Of a stretch of DNA of 14,107 nucleotides, positions 13,439 to 14,107 are shown in pieces. Numbering within the stretch: position 1 is the stretch's first letter; every line of letters begins with the position of its first letter. The translations under genes and the position numbers were made by a program. The notes beneath the pieces were generated by a model. It ran no database searches. It was given only the letters and a program-made list of their open reading frames with translations, and was not told the DNA's origin. This stretch comes from JBBRFH01 sp038224615 (GTDB taxonomy: Bacteria; Planctomycetota; Phycisphaerae; Tepidisphaerales; Tepidisphaeraceae): positions 1-14,107 of the forward strand of contig JBBRFH010000064.1 of assembly GCA_038224615.1 (NCBI GenBank), given 5' to 3'.

Positions 13439-14107
13439 TCATTCGCTTTTTCGCTTTGGAATTGTCAAGCCCAGGGCGCTCAAGACCTGTTGCAGGTCGC
13501 TCCATACCGCCTCTCGTGTGTCGCGGGTGTACGCACGCAATACGTAGGCAGGATGGTACGTCGGCATGACCTTGATCCCCCGCCACTCGTGCCAGCGGCC
13601 GCGGGATTTTGTCATCGAATTTTTTGTCTGCAGCAGCAACTGGGTCGAAGGTAGCCCCAGCGTCACAATGACACGCGGGCGCACGATCTCGATCTGCTTC
13701 AGCAGATACGGCGTACAGGCGGCCGTTTCAGAGGCCGCGGGCTGGCGATTGTTGGGCGGGCGGCACTTGACGATGTTGCAGATGAACACCTGCTGACGCG
13801 AAAATCCCATCGCCAGGATCATTTTGTCGAGCAACTGCCCCGCCTCGCCGACGAACGGCCTGCCGTGCAGGTCTTCGTTCTCGCCGGGACCTTCACCGAT
13901 AAACATGAGCTGCGCGTCCGCATCCCCCTCGCCGAACACAGTTTGCGTTCGCGTCTCGCACAGGCGACACTTCGTACACCCCTTCACTTGTGTCTCGTCA
14001 AGCGCTCTGAGCGCTGCGATCTTCTGCGCGCGCTCCATCACGGGCGCGGCGAAGGGCTCGGTGGGCATTTGGACCGTCACCGGCGCAGGATCGGGCTGCA
14101 CGGGCAG
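13439..14107 (-). CDS. Uracil-DNA glycosylase, type 4 (Fe-S), probably partial at 5' end
   Basis: Removes uracil from DNA in base-excision repair. From a GTG at 14101 the frame gives 220 residues and stays open to the window edge, so the true start may lie outside; Met12 (MPTEPFAAPVMERAQK) is another option. Four Cys in the family-4 pattern would hold a 4Fe-4S cluster: C42 and C45 (GCTKCRLC), C113 (CNIVKCRPPNNR) and C129, 15 residues apart. Active-site motif 1 is GEGPGENEDLHGRPFVG (69-85) and motif 2 is YHPAYVL with His182. The core ends at the usual place with KRKSE. Ahead of the cluster is a 40-residue Pro-rich leader of unknown role, common in bacterial members with longer N-termini. Placed upstream of dnaA on the same strand, 301 nt away. 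Confidence 0.93.
   Translation of the reverse strand: MPVQPDPAPVTVQMPTEPFAAPVMERAQKIAALRALDETQVKGCTKCRLCETRTQTVFGEGDADAQLMFIGEGPGENEDLHGRPFVGEAGQLLDKMILAMGFSRQQVFICNIVKCRPPNNRQPAASETAACTPYLLKQIEIVRPRVIVTLGLPSTQLLLQTKNSMTKSRGRWHEWRGIKVMPTYHPAYVLRAYTRDTREAVWSDLQQVLSALGLTIPKRKSE

Noticed and set aside
1..14107. tRNA or rRNA genes
   Set aside because: No cloverleaf with a GTTCGA-type T-loop and CCA end, and no rRNA core segments were noticed on either strand.

Overview
The window is GC-rich bacterial chromosome with dense, mostly housekeeping gene content. The NAD-type malate dehydrogenase, the very large sodium:solute symporter subfamily, the GTG-started lipoprotein of the sorbosone-dehydrogenase family and the single-TM putative anti-sigma factor lying directly behind an ECF sigma factor suggest a planctomycete, perhaps of the Phycisphaerae. 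That assignment is inference from protein style; there is no rRNA or other marker here to settle it.

Layout. Minus strand 1-1611: a PepSY-repeat exported protein, an OmpR-type response regulator and the start of a sensor histidine kinase whose GTG overlaps the regulator stop by 4 nt. Minus strand 1845-3801: a decayed sodium:solute symporter with an early stop, an apparent internal deletion and two frame breaks. A divergent intergenic region (3802-4153) carries a promoter for each direction. Plus strand 4154-5137: malate dehydrogenase, closed by a strong intrinsic terminator. Plus strand 5285-7349: an apparent operon of an exported protein of unknown function, an ECF sigma factor and a single-TM putative anti-sigma factor, preceded by an ECF-like promoter and followed by a hairpin and an intrinsic terminator. 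Plus strand 7469-9103: a sorbosone/glucose dehydrogenase-like lipoprotein. A 591-bp convergent intergenic region (9104-9694) is packed with inverted repeats, including two 40-nt arms built from CACGAA units. Minus strand 9695-14107: a carotenoid hydratase-like protein (CrtC/AttH fold), a phytoene synthase-like enzyme, DnaA, and a type-4 uracil-DNA glycosylase at the right edge.

How the parts work together. The phytoene synthase and CrtC-like genes are 11 nt apart and probably act in one carotenoid pathway; no desaturase lies in the window. The PepSY protein may be a periplasmic partner or target of the two-component pair next to it. The ECF operon has the shape of a self-regulated envelope response. 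dnaA is not beside dnaN, recF or gyrB here, and its upstream region holds only one weak DnaA-box-like site, so an origin at this place is not supported.

No clearly new system is proven. The best candidates for a second look are the repeat-packed intergenic region at 9104-9694, the ECF/exported-protein operon, the broken symporter, and the phytoene synthase with a Thr in place of the usual metal-binding Asn.
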